The notes: a model not told the origin generated them from the letters alone. Counted from the first letter of the stretch, positions 9,074-18,620 are shown. The stretch: DNA of 64,000 nucleotides from Kordiimonadaceae bacterium UBA4441 (GCA_002390425.1 DGPL01000045.1:26182-90181); one strand, 5' to 3'. Made by a program: numbers and translations.

Positions 9074-11182
9074 TTAGAAACGAGCGCGAACACCACCGAA
9101 GAAAGCGCGAGGACGACCAACGAAATAACGCTCATCTGTAAAGCCTGTCCAATCAACTCTTTCAGCATATCTCACATTTGTGATATTCATAATACGTAAG
9201 AATATATCGACGCCTTCCATGGCTTCTGCTTCGATACGAAGATTGAAATAATTATGACCTTCATATTTAAATGTATTTGTAGGCTCCAAATAATATTCAC
9301 CCATATAAATCCACTCAAGGCCTGCTTTAACTTTATCTGCCGGTGCCCAGTTCAATTGAATGCTACCGAAATTACGGGGCGCCGTATCAATATCACGGCC
9401 ATTCCAATTAATATTACCTGTAACATTATTTGCACCAGAGATATAATCAAAATCATATGTATGCTTCGCATAACTACCATTAAATCGAACACTTACATCT
9501 TGTGGGAAGCGGTACTCAAACATACCCTCAACACCAACGTGTTTTGAAGCGCCGTTATCTACATTAGTTCGGCTTCCATCTTGGAATATCACGTTATCTT
9601 TTTTCATATAAAACCCAGCGATTTCATATGAATATGTTTTTGCATTCCCACGAATACCGGCTTCAATGCTGTCAAGTTTCACGCTATCAATATCAGCAAC
9701 CAATTGACCATTTTGAAGTCTGTAAAGTTCTGTCGATTGTGGTGCTCGAAAGCCACGACTGTATCTTGCAAATAGACTATTGTTTTCATCGATTTTAAAT
9801 AATGACCCAGCTTCAAATGACACATTATTAAAACTATCTTCACGATCTACTGGTCGCGTATAACGACAGCCACCAAATCCACAAGCATTGCCATTTTCAT
9901 CCACGCGGCCGCTGTTCATGCGGTTATCGTAATCATAATTCATGTGTTCTGCACGAATACCACCTAAAAAGGTTAATTGCTCCGTCACATCAAATTCACC
10001 ACGAACAAATCCAGCGACCATTTTTGTGCCTACTTCGTAATCATATTGTTTGCCCGCAGGGATCGTATTGACTAGAAATGCACTGCCAACAGTTGGATTT
10101 TCCTGTGTTTGTTTGAGTTCACCTTTACCTATTTCACCATCGATACCAGCTATAATCTCAAAGTCACCGCCTTCATTAATATAAAAGGCACTTTGAAAAC
10201 CTGCGCTTTTTTGCTCATTCTCTTCAAGTGGCTTTCCTGGTAAAAAGTGCATAAGGAATTCCATATCCATTTTGCGGGCATATGGAGATACTTGCAATCT
10301 GACATTATCGGCAACATTCGTTGAAATCGTTGACCAATAACGGAATGATTTTGCTTTTCTAAACGCTTCTGGGTTTCCATTGGTTCTTGCGAGTACTGGA
10401 TCTCTATATGTATCTAAACCCGTAAGGTAGCCCGCTGTTTCCTGATCCAGATTTGTAAATTGGAAATTTGAAGAAATACTAAAATTACCGTTATCATATT
10501 CATGTCTTAGTTGCGCTTTTTGCTGATTAAAACCGCTTTCTTCAATATAACCACCATCGCGCGCAGCCGTACCACTTACGCGAAAACCATTGTTTCCCTC
10601 TTGCACAGCAACCGATCCAATGCCGCGAAAATAACCCCATGAGCCCGCTTCGATACTGGCTTCTGATACACCATCACCGACAGGGCGGGAAATAACATTA
10701 ATAATACCATGCATGGCGTTTGAACCATAAAGAACAGAGCCAGGTCCACGCACCACTTCAATACGGCTTCCTTGCTCCGGGAATGTATCAAATAATTCAT
10801 TTACATTACAAAATCCAGCTCCGCGCAACGGAATACCGTCCATCGCCGTTAAAAACGCTCCACATGCGCCAGCACCTGTAAAAATAGGTGAACGCAACGA
10901 AATTAATGATTCTTGACCATTATTTCTTGAAATGTTTGCACCGGCAATTCCCTGCAATGCTTCGTTAATATGTGTTGGCGCAATAAACGTCACTTCAGAA
11001 CCCGATACTGAAGCCTGATTGCCAATTGCATCGGATGCAATGCGCTCACTTCTTGTTGCTGTAACGGTTACAATTTCAGTATTGTTTGCTTCTTGTGCTT
11101 GATTTGCTTCTTGTGCATTACCGATCATTGGAAGCAGTCCAAAAATGCTAACCCCCAGTAAAGACATTTTTTTAACGTTCAT
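9074..11182 (-). CDS. TonB-dependent outer-membrane receptor
   Basis: A 702-residue outer-membrane transporter with a signal peptide ending near residue 23 (GNAQ). A TonB-box-like segment 'TEIVTVTATR' is followed by a plug domain (~35-165) with the conserved 'IEVVRGPGSVLYGSNAMHGIINVISR'-type block, here at ~140-165. A ~530-residue beta-barrel ends in a terminal Phe (VRARF), as expected for Bam-assembled proteins. The plug holds an unusual Cys pair (GACGAF and GFCNVN) and a barrel loop has CGFGGC, which may form disulfides at the surface. It is divergent from the first PQQ dehydrogenase across a 351-bp control region. The ligand is not identifiable; the neighbours suggest an organic substrate rather than a siderophore. 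Confidence 0.93.
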   Translation of the reverse strand: MNVKKMSLLGVSIFGLLPMIGNAQEANQAQEANNTEIVTVTATRSERIASDAIGNQASVSGSEVTFIAPTHINEALQGIAGANISRNNGQESLISLRSPIFTGAGACGAFLTAMDGIPLRGAGFCNVNELFDTFPEQGSRIEVVRGPGSVLYGSNAMHGIINVISRPVGDGVSEASIEAGSWGYFRGIGSVAVQEGNNGFRVSGTAARDGGYIEESGFNQQKAQLRHEYDNGNFSISSNFQFTNLDQETAGYLTGLDTYRDPVLARTNGNPEAFRKAKSFRYWSTISTNVADNVRLQVSPYARKMDMEFLMHFLPGKPLEENEQKSAGFQSAFYINEGGDFEIIAGIDGEIGKGELKQTQENPTVGSAFLVNTIPAGKQYDYEVGTKMVAGFVRGEFDVTEQLTFLGGIRAEHMNYDYDNRMNSGRVDENGNACGFGGCRYTRPVDREDSFNNVSFEAGSLFKIDENNSLFARYSRGFRAPQSTELYRLQNGQLVADIDSVKLDSIEAGIRGNAKTYSYEIAGFYMKKDNVIFQDGSRTNVDNGASKHVGVEGMFEYRFPQDVSVRFNGSYAKHTYDFDYISGANNVTGNINWNGRDIDTAPRNFGSIQLNWAPADKVKAGLEWIYMGEYYLEPTNTFKYEGHNYFNLRIEAEAMEGVDIFLRIMNITNVRYAERVDWTGFTDERYFVGRPRAFFGGVRARF

Positions 11183-11533
11183 TTTTTTCTTTCTGATTTA
11201 TAGATTTACCCATTTTCAGCGCGCTTATAACTAATCAAGCTGAAACGAAACTGAAAATTATTTTAAAAGAATCATTTTTCTAAAATTCGACTAGGAAATA
11301 GCCATTTTGCGTCTTAGATGCAAGATACTAATCTCCTATCTACACTCTTTGGCCTATTAAATGCAATAATATTGCGTTTTTAGCCATTTTGAAGCCATTT
11401 TGCTATGTACAATTCTTATATTTCTACCTATAACGGTGTCAATTATGTTGTATAATCAATAAATATTCGATCATTTCGAAACAAGGTAACATGACAGATA
11501 TACAAAATTCGTATTAACCAAAGGGAGAGAAGC
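11183..11533. promoter_or_regulatory. Divergent control region between TonB receptor and PQQ dehydrogenase
   Basis: The only gap over 300 bases. Visible elements: inverted repeat ATTTTCAG (11212-11219)/CTGAAAAT (11251-11258) just upstream of the receptor gene; three direct copies of GCCATTTTG at 11301, 11383 and 11394, the last two one helical turn apart; a palindrome GCAAT-AAT-ATTGC at 11363-11375; and a perfect -10 hexamer TATAAT at 11451-11456 on the plus strand without a convincing -35 box. The weak -35 together with upstream repeats fits activator control of the PQQ gene. No open frame of note. Confidence 0.5.
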
Positions 11534-13624
11534 ATGAAGCTTAACTTTAAGAAGTCTGTAATGGCATTAACGATGTTGGCAACTGGTCTAACATCCGTAT
11601 TTGCAAACGCAGACGAGCCGGGCACTGCAAATGGTGAATGGCATCACTATACGGGGGATATGAAAGGTTCCCGTTATACACCGCTTGATCAAATCAACGC
11701 GGATAACTTTGAAGACCTGGAAATGGTTTGGTCTTTTTCAACAAAGAACCTCGGTACACGCGGCGAATATAAGCTTGAAGTGACCCCATTAATGGTTGAT
11801 GGTGTACTTTATGCAACAGCGGGTACACGCCGTACGGCAATAGCTTTGGATGCAGTTACAGGTGAATTAATGTGGATGCATAGTATGCGCGAAGGACTTC
11901 GCGCTGGTATGGCACCGCGTCAACTCTCTGGTCGTGGTCTTTCTTACTGGTCAGACGGTAAAGGTGATGATCGCGTTTATTATGTGACTACAGGCTACCG
12001 CCTAATCGCGCTAAATGCCCATACAGGCGTTCCTATCGAAAGTTTTGGAACAGATGGTAACGGTATTCTTGATTTAAAGATTGGCGTTGTACAAGGTAAC
12101 GAAGTTCAAATCGATCTCGTAACCGGCGAAATTGGTCTTCATGCGACACCTACTGTCGTTGGTGATATGATTATCATTGGCTCAGCCATGAAAGAAGGCA
12201 TGACCATAGATAATTATAATAATACAAAAGGTCTTGTTCGTGCATTCGATATTAGAACAGGTGAAAAAATCTGGCAGTTTGATCCTATTCCGCGTCCCGG
12301 CCAGTTCGGAAACGAAACATGGCTCGATAATTCATGGGAACGCAATGGTAATACTGGTGTTTGGACGCAAATCACAGTTGACGAGAAAAATGAGCTAGTC
12401 TTTCTATCAGTAGAAAGTCCTTCCTCTGACTTTTACGGCGGACATCGTCCAGGCGATAACTTGTTCGGTGAAAGTATCGTTGCTGTTGATTTAAATGATG
12501 GTTCTTATAAATGGCATTTCCAAATCGTTCATCATGCGATTTGGGATCATGACTTATCATCAGCACCTCTTGTAATGGATGTTACAATTGACGGTAAAGA
12601 ACGCGAGATATTGGCTCTTCCAACGAAGCAAGCCTTTATGTATGTATTTGATCGTGTCACGGGTGAGCCAATTTGGGATATTCCAGAAGTTCCGGTCCCG
12701 CAAGGTAATGTACCTGGTGAATGGTATTCACCAACACAACCCCGTCCATCAGATAAATTACTGTATGGTAATCCAGAACTTGATTATCCTGATGACCTAA
12801 TAGATTTCACACCTGAAATGCGTGCTCAAGCCATTAAAAACCTAGAGCGTTGGGTTTGGAAAGACGGCACACTTTATAACCCACCAATTGCTGGTGATGT
12901 AAACGGTATGCTTGGTGCGATTAACCTTGGTAATGCTGGTGGTGGTACCAACTGGCCAGGTGGTGCATTTGATCCTGAAACAGGGATTGTCTATGCATCC
13001 GCAACTACAGGCGCGATTGGCGGTATTTCACTTGCTCCCCCACCAGAAGGATATTCAAATGTGAATTACATGGCGGGCCGTAAGGGTGAACCTTTCCGTA
13101 TGCGTAACGCAGCGGGTACAGGTCAAAACCCTGACGCACCAAAAGAAGTGAACTATCCTGTTTATGATGGTCCACCTGTTGAAGTGCCATCCTTAAATGT
13201 TGAAGGTCTTAATATCTTGAAGCCACCATATGGCGTTCTAGCAGCGATCGACATGAATAAAGGGGAAGTAAAGTGGCGTGTTGCCCATGGTGAAACACCG
13301 GACAATGTTCGCAATCATCCAAAATTACGCGGCATGGATATTCCACGAACAGGTCAGCGCAGTAGTGTTGGTACGGTTGTTACCAAAACACTTGTGATCG
13401 TCGGTGACCCGCGTGTGACAAACCCTGGTGATCGTGAGCGCGGTGCAATGCTTCGTGCCTATGATAAAGAAACTGGAGAGAATGTTGGCGAAGTTTGGAT
13501 GCCTGCAGGACAATCAGGTTCTCCTATGTCATATATGGCCGATGGCAGACAATATATTATTGTATCTGTATCCGGTGGCGCTTACCCAGGTGAGTTCCGT
13601 GCTTATGCACTTCCGGAAGATTAA
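11534..13624 (+). CDS. PQQ-dependent dehydrogenase (mGDH-type), paralogue 1
   Basis: A 696-residue exported quinoprotein that oxidises an alcohol or sugar in the periplasm with pyrroloquinoline quinone and passes electrons on, probably to the cytochrome c encoded next. A signal peptide ends at FANA (~residue 26). Repeated propeller 'W-motif' blades follow (for example GTRRTAIALDAVTGELMW). The motif VHHAIWDHD at 332-340 matches E. coli membrane glucose dehydrogenase around catalytic Asp466. Here Asp338 and Lys365 are 27 residues apart, exactly as Asp466 and Lys493 there. I find no cysteine, so the vicinal disulfide of methanol/ethanol dehydrogenases is absent. The SD GGGAGAG precedes the ATG. 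Substrate unknown. Confidence 0.92.
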   Translation: MKLNFKKSVMALTMLATGLTSVFANADEPGTANGEWHHYTGDMKGSRYTPLDQINADNFEDLEMVWSFSTKNLGTRGEYKLEVTPLMVDGVLYATAGTRRTAIALDAVTGELMWMHSMREGLRAGMAPRQLSGRGLSYWSDGKGDDRVYYVTTGYRLIALNAHTGVPIESFGTDGNGILDLKIGVVQGNEVQIDLVTGEIGLHATPTVVGDMIIIGSAMKEGMTIDNYNNTKGLVRAFDIRTGEKIWQFDPIPRPGQFGNETWLDNSWERNGNTGVWTQITVDEKNELVFLSVESPSSDFYGGHRPGDNLFGESIVAVDLNDGSYKWHFQIVHHAIWDHDLSSAPLVMDVTIDGKEREILALPTKQAFMYVFDRVTGEPIWDIPEVPVPQGNVPGEWYSPTQPRPSDKLLYGNPELDYPDDLIDFTPEMRAQAIKNLERWVWKDGTLYNPPIAGDVNGMLGAINLGNAGGGTNWPGGAFDPETGIVYASATTGAIGGISLAPPPEGYSNVNYMAGRKGEPFRMRNAAGTGQNPDAPKEVNYPVYDGPPVEVPSLNVEGLNILKPPYGVLAAIDMNKGEVKWRVAHGETPDNVRNHPKLRGMDIPRTGQRSSVGTVVTKTLVIVGDPRVTNPGDRERGAMLRAYDKETGENVGEVWMPAGQSGSPMSYMADGRQYIIVSVSGGAYPGEFRAYALPED

Positions 13625-13632
13625 AATAACCG

Positions 13633-13658
13633 TAAGGGGCGAATAAAATCGCCCCTTA
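13633..13658 (+). terminator. Hairpin terminator after PQQ paralogue 1
   Basis: Perfect 10-bp stem TAAGGGGCGA (13633-13642)/TCGCCCCTTA (13649-13658) with a six-base loop, eight bases past the stop codon. A T-rich stretch follows only after seven bases, so termination may be partial and allow read-through to the cytochrome gene. Confidence 0.65.
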
Positions 13659-13663
13659 CAACT

Positions 13664-13755
13664 CAATTTTTCAGGTTGAATTAAGTTAACGACTTTATAC
13701 TGAAAAATTGAGGGATTACAAAAACCCTAAAATGGACATACTTTAAGATTAGGGT
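13664..13755. promoter_or_regulatory. Two inverted repeats upstream of cytochrome c gene
   Basis: CAATTTTTCAG (13664-13674) is repeated inverted as CTGAAAAATTG (13700-13710), an 11-bp perfect match with a 25-base spacer. A second pair ACCCTAA (13724-13730)/TTAGGGT (13749-13755) follows, 28 bases before the cytochrome start. Both are too far apart to be good terminators and look like paired operator half-sites. Confidence 0.4.
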
Positions 13756-13782
13756 AAATTTTAAACAGTAGATGAGAATAAG

Positions 13783-14226
13783 ATGAAACTAGTACAAAAA
13801 ATTACAATAATTGCTGCAACAGCTTTTGTAGCCCTGAGTATGAATAATAGTGCCAATGCACAAGTCGCAAATGTATGGGACGGTGCATATACAGAAGCAC
13901 AAGCCGTCAGAGGCGAAAAATCCTATCAGGAACATTGTTCAGAATGTCACGGCACACAGATGCAAGGCCGCGAAGAAGCACCAAGCCTTAAGCAAGGCGC
14001 CTTCATTTATAACTGGGACGGTATGCCTGTAAGCGTATTATTCCAACGTCTTCGTGAAACAATGCCACTTGATGATCCAAGAGGTACGCCACGTAAAATG
14101 AAAGCAGACATTTTAGCATTCATTATGAAGCAAAATGATTTCCCAGCTGGAAACGCACCACTGCCTTATCAGAATTCAAGATTAAAAAGAATTCAATGGA
14201 ACGCGCAAAACCCCGCTGGCGATTAA
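13783..14226 (+). CDS. Class I c-type cytochrome, periplasmic
   Basis: A 147-residue mono-haem cytochrome with a signal peptide cleaved after SANA (residue 26). The haem is attached at Cys52 and Cys55 with His56 as proximal ligand (HCSECHG). Met94 in RETMPLD is the likely distal ligand. Placed between two PQQ dehydrogenases, it is the obvious electron acceptor that passes electrons to a terminal oxidase. It has its own upstream inverted repeats and its own terminator, so it may be regulated separately from the dehydrogenases. The function call is firm; the partner assignment is inference from position. Confidence 0.93.
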   Translation: MKLVQKITIIAATAFVALSMNNSANAQVANVWDGAYTEAQAVRGEKSYQEHCSECHGTQMQGREEAPSLKQGAFIYNWDGMPVSVLFQRLRETMPLDDPRGTPRKMKADILAFIMKQNDFPAGNAPLPYQNSRLKRIQWNAQNPAGD

Positions 14227-14251
14227 TAATCTTAGACAAAATTCTTGCATT

Positions 14252-14289
14252 AAAAGCTCAGAAGATCATATTATCTTCTGGGCTTTTTT
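14252..14289 (+). terminator. Intrinsic terminator after cytochrome c gene
   Basis: Stem AAAAGCTCAGAAGAT (14252-14266) pairs with ATCTTCTGGGCTTTT (14273-14287) with one mismatch, followed by further T. A strong classic terminator. Confidence 0.88.
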
Positions 14290-14335
14290 CATGAATATGA
14301 AAATAATATAAAATAACCTTCTATGGGAGAGAAGC

Positions 14336-16429
14336 ATGAAGCTTAACTATAAAAAGTCTGTAATGGCATTAACGATGTTAGCAACAGGTCTAACATCAAT
14401 TTTTGCAAACGCAGACGAACCGGGTACAGCGAATGGCGAATGGCATCATTATACCGGTGATATCAAAGGATCACGTTATTCCTCGCTTGATCAAATCAAT
14501 GCGGATAACTTTGAAGACCTTGAAATGGTCTGGTCTTTTTCAACAAAGAACCTTGGCACACGTGCTGAATATAAGCTTGAAGTGACACCAATCATGGTTG
14601 ACGGCGTTGTTTATGCAACAGCGGGTACACGCCGTACTGCAATAGCACTAGACGGCCAGACAGGTGAGCTTATGTGGCTTCACAGCATGCGTGAAGGACT
14701 TCGTGCGGGACTTGCACCACGCCAGCTTTCCGGTCGCGGATTAGCCTATTGGTCAGATGGCAAGGGTGATGACCGTATTTTCTATGTAACGACAGGATAT
14801 CGTCTTGTCGCACTCAATGCTCACACAGGCATTCCAATAAACGATTTTGGTACAGACGGTAACGGCATTCTTGACCTGAAGGTCGGTGCCGTTCAGGGTA
14901 ACGAAGTTCAAATCGATCTCGTCACTGGTGAAATCGGACTTCATTCTACGCCTGCTGTAGCTGGTAATCTCGTTATTGTTGGTTCTGCGATGAAAGAAGG
15001 TATGACCATTGATAACTACAACAACACCAAAGGTCTTGTTCGTGCATTTGATGCCAGAACTGGTGAAAAAGTATGGCAATTTGATCCTATTCCGCGTCCT
15101 GGCCAATTTGGTAACGACACTTGGCTTGATAATTCATGGGAACGCAATGGTAACACAGGTGTTTGGACACAGATTACTGTTGATGAAAAAAATGAGCTTG
15201 TCTTCCTAGCCGTTGAATCACCTGCTTCTGACTTTTACGGTGGACATCGCCCTGGTAACAACCTTTTTGGTGAAAGCCTTGTTGCGGTTGATCTAAACAC
15301 AGGTGAATATAAATGGCATTTCCAAGTGGTTCACCATCCGATTTGGGATCATGATTTGTCATCTGCTCCCCTTGTAATGGATGTAAACATTGACGGAAAA
15401 GACCGTGAGATTATCGCTCTTCCTACAAAACAGTCATTCATTTACGCATTTGACCGTATCACTGGTGAGCCGATTTGGGATATTCCGGAAGTACCGGTCC
15501 CACAAGGTAACGTGCCGGGCGAGTGGTATTCGCCAACTCAACCTATGCCTCCAATGCATCTTCATTATGGTCGTGGTAAATTGAATCTTCCTGATGATCT
15601 GATTGATTTCACACCTGAAATGCGTCAAGAAGCCCTTGATAAGATGGATCGTTGGGACTGGAGCAATGGCGCCATGTATAACCCACCTCTCCTTGGTGAT
15701 GTAAATGGTACATTAGGTGCAATTAACATTGGTGCAACAACGGGTGGTACAAACTGGCCGGGGGCTTCATTCGATCCTGAAACAGGGATCGTTTATGCAC
15801 CTGCTTCACAAGCCTATATTGATAACTTATCGCTTGCACCACCTCCTGCTGGATATTCAAATGTTGATTATATCGCAGGCCGTAAAGGCCAACCTTTCCG
15901 TATGATGTATGCCTCTGGTACTGGTCAAAATCCTGACGCGCCAAAAGTGGAAAATGAATTTGAAGACACGAATGCGAAACCTGTGGAAATTCCTCAGCTT
16001 CGTGTAGACGGTCTTTCAATTCTTAAGCCACCATATGGCGTGCTTTCAGCGATTGATATGAACAAAGGTGAAGTGATCTGGAAAGTTGCCCACGGGGAAA
16101 CACCTGATAACGTTCGTAATCACCCAAAACTTCGTGGTATGGATATTCCACGCACTGGTCAACCAGCTAACGTTGGCACCGTAGTCACAAAAACACTTGT
16201 GATTGTGGGCGATCAACGCGTAACTAATCCGGGTGATCGTGAGCGCGGCGCAATGCTTCGTGCCTATGATAAAATGACCGGCGATCAAGTTGGTGAAGTT
16301 TGGATGCCAGCGGGTCAATCTGGTTCACCAATGACTTACATGGTTGATGGTCGACAATATATCATTGTCGCCGTATCAGGCGGTGCTTATCCGGGTGAAT
16401 TTAGAGCCTACGCACTTCCAGAAGATTAA
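14336..16429 (+). CDS. PQQ-dependent dehydrogenase (mGDH-type), paralogue 2
   Basis: A 697-residue periplasmic quinoprotein, a very close paralogue of the 11534 gene. The first 30 residues differ at only two positions, and the SD-to-start DNA (GGGAGAGAAGCATGAAGCTT) is identical, so this is a tandem duplication that carried its translation signal. Catalytic Asp338 (HHPIWDHD) and Lys365 are present, and no cysteine is seen. Divergence clusters around residues 400-420 and ~540-555 (for example 'MPPMHLHYGRG' and 'VENEFEDTNAKP'), suggesting a changed substrate pocket or surface loop. It is preceded and followed by its own terminators, so expression can differ from paralogue 1. Confidence 0.92.
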   Translation: MKLNYKKSVMALTMLATGLTSIFANADEPGTANGEWHHYTGDIKGSRYSSLDQINADNFEDLEMVWSFSTKNLGTRAEYKLEVTPIMVDGVVYATAGTRRTAIALDGQTGELMWLHSMREGLRAGLAPRQLSGRGLAYWSDGKGDDRIFYVTTGYRLVALNAHTGIPINDFGTDGNGILDLKVGAVQGNEVQIDLVTGEIGLHSTPAVAGNLVIVGSAMKEGMTIDNYNNTKGLVRAFDARTGEKVWQFDPIPRPGQFGNDTWLDNSWERNGNTGVWTQITVDEKNELVFLAVESPASDFYGGHRPGNNLFGESLVAVDLNTGEYKWHFQVVHHPIWDHDLSSAPLVMDVNIDGKDREIIALPTKQSFIYAFDRITGEPIWDIPEVPVPQGNVPGEWYSPTQPMPPMHLHYGRGKLNLPDDLIDFTPEMRQEALDKMDRWDWSNGAMYNPPLLGDVNGTLGAINIGATTGGTNWPGASFDPETGIVYAPASQAYIDNLSLAPPPAGYSNVDYIAGRKGQPFRMMYASGTGQNPDAPKVENEFEDTNAKPVEIPQLRVDGLSILKPPYGVLSAIDMNKGEVIWKVAHGETPDNVRNHPKLRGMDIPRTGQPANVGTVVTKTLVIVGDQRVTNPGDRERGAMLRAYDKMTGDQVGEVWMPAGQSGSPMTYMVDGRQYIIVAVSGGAYPGEFRAYALPED

Positions 16430-16454
16430 ACCTATATCATTATAGTTTTGCATC

Positions 16455-16490
16455 AAAGTCCCGATGGTCATATGATCGTCGGGACTTTTT
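16455..16490 (+). terminator. Intrinsic terminator after PQQ paralogue 2
   Basis: Stem AAAGTCCCGA (16455-16464)/TCGGGACTTT (16479-16488) with an inner GTCATATGAT pairing, ending in TTTTT. Confidence 0.88.
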
Positions 16491-16529
16491 ATATTTAAAT
16501 TTAATATTATGTTCTTTTAAGGAAAAATC

Positions 16530-18620
16530 ATGAAGCTTACCTTACTCAAGCTTAAACACTTTATCACTTTACTGTTCACACTCTCTTTCATTTCTCCGGC
16601 ATTATCCGATGCACTTGATACTTCAAAAGGAGAATGGCCTCATTACGCTGGAGATATAAAAGGTTCCCGTTATTCACCACTTGATCAGATTAATGCCGAT
16701 AACTTTGACGATTTAGAAATGGTTTGGTCATTTTCCACAAAAAATTTAGGTAGTCGCGCGGAATATAAGCTCGAAGTGACACCATTAATGATAGACGGCG
16801 TTATTTATGCAACGGGAGGAACCCGTAGAACGGCCTTTGCATTGGATGGGGAAACAGGCGAATTAAAATGGCTTCATAATATGCGTGAAGGTCTGCGTGG
16901 TGGTATGGCCCCACGGCAACTATCTGGCCGTGGGCTTGCTTATTGGACTGATGGAAAAGAAGATGACCGGATTTTTAATGTAACAACGGGATATATGCTA
17001 GTTGCTCTTGATGCACACACTGGCATTCCGATTGAAACGTTTGGATTAAATGGGGACGGTATTGTCGATTTAAAACTAGGTGCTGTTCAGGGTAACGAGG
17101 TGCAGATCGATCTTGTCACTGGTGAAATCGGTCTTCATGCAACGCCGACTGTGGTTGGAGATTTAATTATTATCGGTAACGCGATGAAAGAAGGTTTAAC
17201 TATTGATAATTATAATAACACCAAAGGTCTTGTCAGAGCCTTTAACGTGCGTACAGGAGAAAAAGTATGGCAATTTGATCCTATTCCAAGACCCGGCCAG
17301 TTTGGAAATGAAACATGGCTTGATAACTCCTGGGAAAGTAATGGAAGTAACGGAGTTTGGACGCAAATAACCGCTGATGAGAAAAATGAGCTGGTGTATC
17401 TGTCAGTTGAAAGTCCATCATCAGATTATTATGGCGGGCACCGTCCCGGCAACAATTTATTCGCTGAAAGTATTGTAGCTGTCGATTTAAAAACCGGCGA
17501 ATATAGATGGCACTTCCAAGTGGTGCATCATCCAATCTGGGGACATGACCTATCCGCTGCGCCAATGATTATGGATGTTGAAATTGATGGAAAGTTAAGA
17601 GAAATTTTGGCTGTTCCAACAAAACAAGCGTGGCTCTTTGTGTTTGACCGAGTGACGGGCGAACCAATTTGGCCTATCGAAGAAGTGCCGGTCCCAATTG
17701 GTGATGTTCCAGGTGAATGGTATTCGCCCACTCAGCCACGTGTCCTGGAAAAATTAAACTATGGCCGTTCAGAAATGAAAGTTCCCGATGACTTAATTGA
17801 TTTTACCCCTGAGATGCGCTCTCAAGCACTAAAAAGCCTAGAAAGATGGGAATGGGAAAAAGCAACCATATATAACCCACCTATTTTAGGAGATGTTAAC
17901 GGGAAATTAGGTGCAATCGCGCTTGGAAATTCCGGAGGAGGGACAAACTGGGCCGGAGGTGCCTTTGATCCTGAAACGGATATTCTATATGCACCTGCCA
18001 ATGTATCCGCCATAAGCGGTATTTCATTAGCCCCACCCCCAGAAGGATATTCAAATGTTAGTTATCTTCAAGGAAGAAGCGGTCAACCTTTTAAAATGGC
18101 TCTCGCCGGAGGGACAGGACAAAATCCAGATGCACCAAAAGAAGTAGATTATCCCGTATATGATGGCCCACCTGTTAGGGTACCTTCTTTAAATGTTGAT
18201 GGATTATCTATTCTGAAGCCACCATACGGAATCATAGCCGCATTTGACATGACCAAAGGAGAAATTCTCTGGAAAATTCCTCATGGTGAAACACCAGATA
18301 ATGTACGTAATCATCCGAAATTAAAAGGAATGGATATTCCAAGGACTGGACAGCGTGGTTCTGTAGGTATGATGGTCACCAAAACTCTTGCCGTTGCCGG
18401 TGATATGCTAGTAACGAACCCTGATGATCGCGAACGTGGTGCAATGTTACGTGCTTACGATAAAACAACCGGAAAACAAGTTGGTGAAGTTTGGATGCCC
18501 TCAAGGCAGTCAGGATCACCTATGACCTATAGCATTAATGGACGGCAATATATCATTGTTGCAATTAGCGGCGGTTCCTACCCGGGTGAGATAAGAGCCT
18601 ACGCACTACCCGAAGATTAA
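16530..18620 (+). CDS. PQQ-dependent dehydrogenase-like protein, paralogue 3 (catalytic Asp replaced)
   Basis: A 696-residue exported PQQ-fold protein, the most diverged of the three tandem copies. It has its own signal peptide (cleavage near ALSDA) and SD AAGGA. The propeller framework, Lys365 (VPTKQAW) and the C-terminal 'YPGEIRAYALPED' are kept, but the motif at 332-340 reads VHHPIWGHD: codon GGA at 17541-17543 gives Gly338 where paralogues 1 and 2 have Asp. By alignment this is the catalytic base Asp466 of E. coli glucose dehydrogenase. The gene is otherwise intact with no frameshift, so it may have a new chemistry, a different base, or a binding/structural role. No cysteine is seen. Confidence 0.88.
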   Translation: MKLTLLKLKHFITLLFTLSFISPALSDALDTSKGEWPHYAGDIKGSRYSPLDQINADNFDDLEMVWSFSTKNLGSRAEYKLEVTPLMIDGVIYATGGTRRTAFALDGETGELKWLHNMREGLRGGMAPRQLSGRGLAYWTDGKEDDRIFNVTTGYMLVALDAHTGIPIETFGLNGDGIVDLKLGAVQGNEVQIDLVTGEIGLHATPTVVGDLIIIGNAMKEGLTIDNYNNTKGLVRAFNVRTGEKVWQFDPIPRPGQFGNETWLDNSWESNGSNGVWTQITADEKNELVYLSVESPSSDYYGGHRPGNNLFAESIVAVDLKTGEYRWHFQVVHHPIWGHDLSAAPMIMDVEIDGKLREILAVPTKQAWLFVFDRVTGEPIWPIEEVPVPIGDVPGEWYSPTQPRVLEKLNYGRSEMKVPDDLIDFTPEMRSQALKSLERWEWEKATIYNPPILGDVNGKLGAIALGNSGGGTNWAGGAFDPETDILYAPANVSAISGISLAPPPEGYSNVSYLQGRSGQPFKMALAGGTGQNPDAPKEVDYPVYDGPPVRVPSLNVDGLSILKPPYGIIAAFDMTKGEILWKIPHGETPDNVRNHPKLKGMDIPRTGQRGSVGMMVTKTLAVAGDMLVTNPDDRERGAMLRAYDKTTGKQVGEVWMPSRQSGSPMTYSINGRQYIIVAISGGSYPGEIRAYALPED

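Noticed and set aside
14753..15106. 117-codon minus-strand frame opposite PQQ paralogue 2
   Set aside because: Shadow of the conserved PQQ coding frame; no start signal or domain.
11534..18620. Methanol/ethanol dehydrogenase (MxaF/XoxF/ExaA) assignment for the PQQ genes
   Set aside because: No cysteine is seen, so the vicinal disulfide is missing, and the HHxxWD-x26-K pattern fits glucose-dehydrogenase-type enzymes.
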